DNA of 13,891 nucleotides from an uncultured Clostridia bacterium (GTDB lineage: Bacteria; Bacillota; Clostridia; Christensenellales; Pumilibacteraceae), in NCBI GenBank assembly GCA_934277845.1, contig CAKQVV010000034.1, positions 1 to 13,891 of the forward strand, in the 5' to 3' direction. The position numbers and the translations under genes are program-made. Shown in pieces: positions 13,840-13,891 of this stretch (position 1 is the stretch's first letter; each line of letters opens with the position of its first letter). The notes beneath the pieces were generated by a model that was given only the letters and a program-made list of their open reading frames with translations, was not told the origin of the DNA and made no database searches.

Positions 13840-13891
13840 CTGTCAATAAAATTTTTAGTCGAGTGGTGTTATTAAACACTACGAACAAGGA
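13840..13891 (+). other. Downstream part of the leader with further pairing sequences
   Basis: AGTCGAG (13857-13863) is the exact complement of CTCGACT (13714-13720), which directly precedes the leader ORF's binding site, so a long-range stem could enclose the whole ORF. GTGGTGTT/AACACTAC (8 bp, one wobble, ATTA loop) follows at about 13862-13881. GAACAAGG at 13884-13891 repeats a sequence at 13663-13670. The gene under control should start just past the window. Confidence 0.5.

Overview
The window looks like the chromosome of an uncultured member of the Clostridia (Bacillota), probably from a gut-type community. The grounds are strong AGGAG-type ribosome binding sites, TTGACA/TATAAT promoters with 17-18 bp spacing, a guanine riboswitch ahead of a purine permease, a MepA-like MATE exporter, and a zinc-ribbon serine/threonine kinase of a kind common in Clostridia. 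This placement is inferred from gene and signal style, not from a phylogenetic marker. There are eight complete protein genes, one cut-off gene at the left edge and one likely leader peptide at the right edge. No rRNA, tRNA, CRISPR array, transposase or phage gene was seen.

Layout. Bases 1-330: tail of an unknown gene and its terminator. Bases 421-3164: an AraC-family regulator with a PocR-type sensor domain, divergent from an FAD-dependent oxidoreductase, probably a regulator and its target. Bases 3165-3767: no gene, but two composite inverted-repeat elements. Bases 3768-6232 (minus strand): a PP2C phosphatase and a zinc-ribbon protein kinase, translationally coupled by a TAATG overlap, under one promoter. 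Bases 6311-6947: more repeats, then a promoter and a guanine-class riboswitch leading into an AzgA/PbuG-type purine permease (6948-8588). Bases 8589-9028: two terminators around another copy of the composite repeat. Bases 9029-11855 (minus strand): purA, preceded by a MATE exporter that has a terminator-like hairpin in its own 5' leader. Bases 12197-13348: a GNAT-like protein of unknown substrate. Bases 13349-13891: a terminator, then a strong promoter, a 34-codon leader ORF with an embedded terminator, and further pairing sequences that run off the window.

How the genes fit together. The permease imports guanine or hypoxanthine and is expected to be switched off when guanine is plentiful. 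PurA, convergent to it, feeds the AMP branch of purine synthesis from IMP. The phosphatase/kinase pair forms a reversible Ser/Thr phosphorylation module. The AraC/oxidoreductase pair is a self-contained inducible unit.

The most unusual material is non-coding: (1) a family of intergenic elements with conserved ends but completely different internal hairpins, present in at least three composite copies plus half-copies and concentrated between convergent genes; (2) a probable attenuator in the MATE leader; (3) an elaborate leader-peptide/terminator region at the right edge that should control the next, unseen gene.
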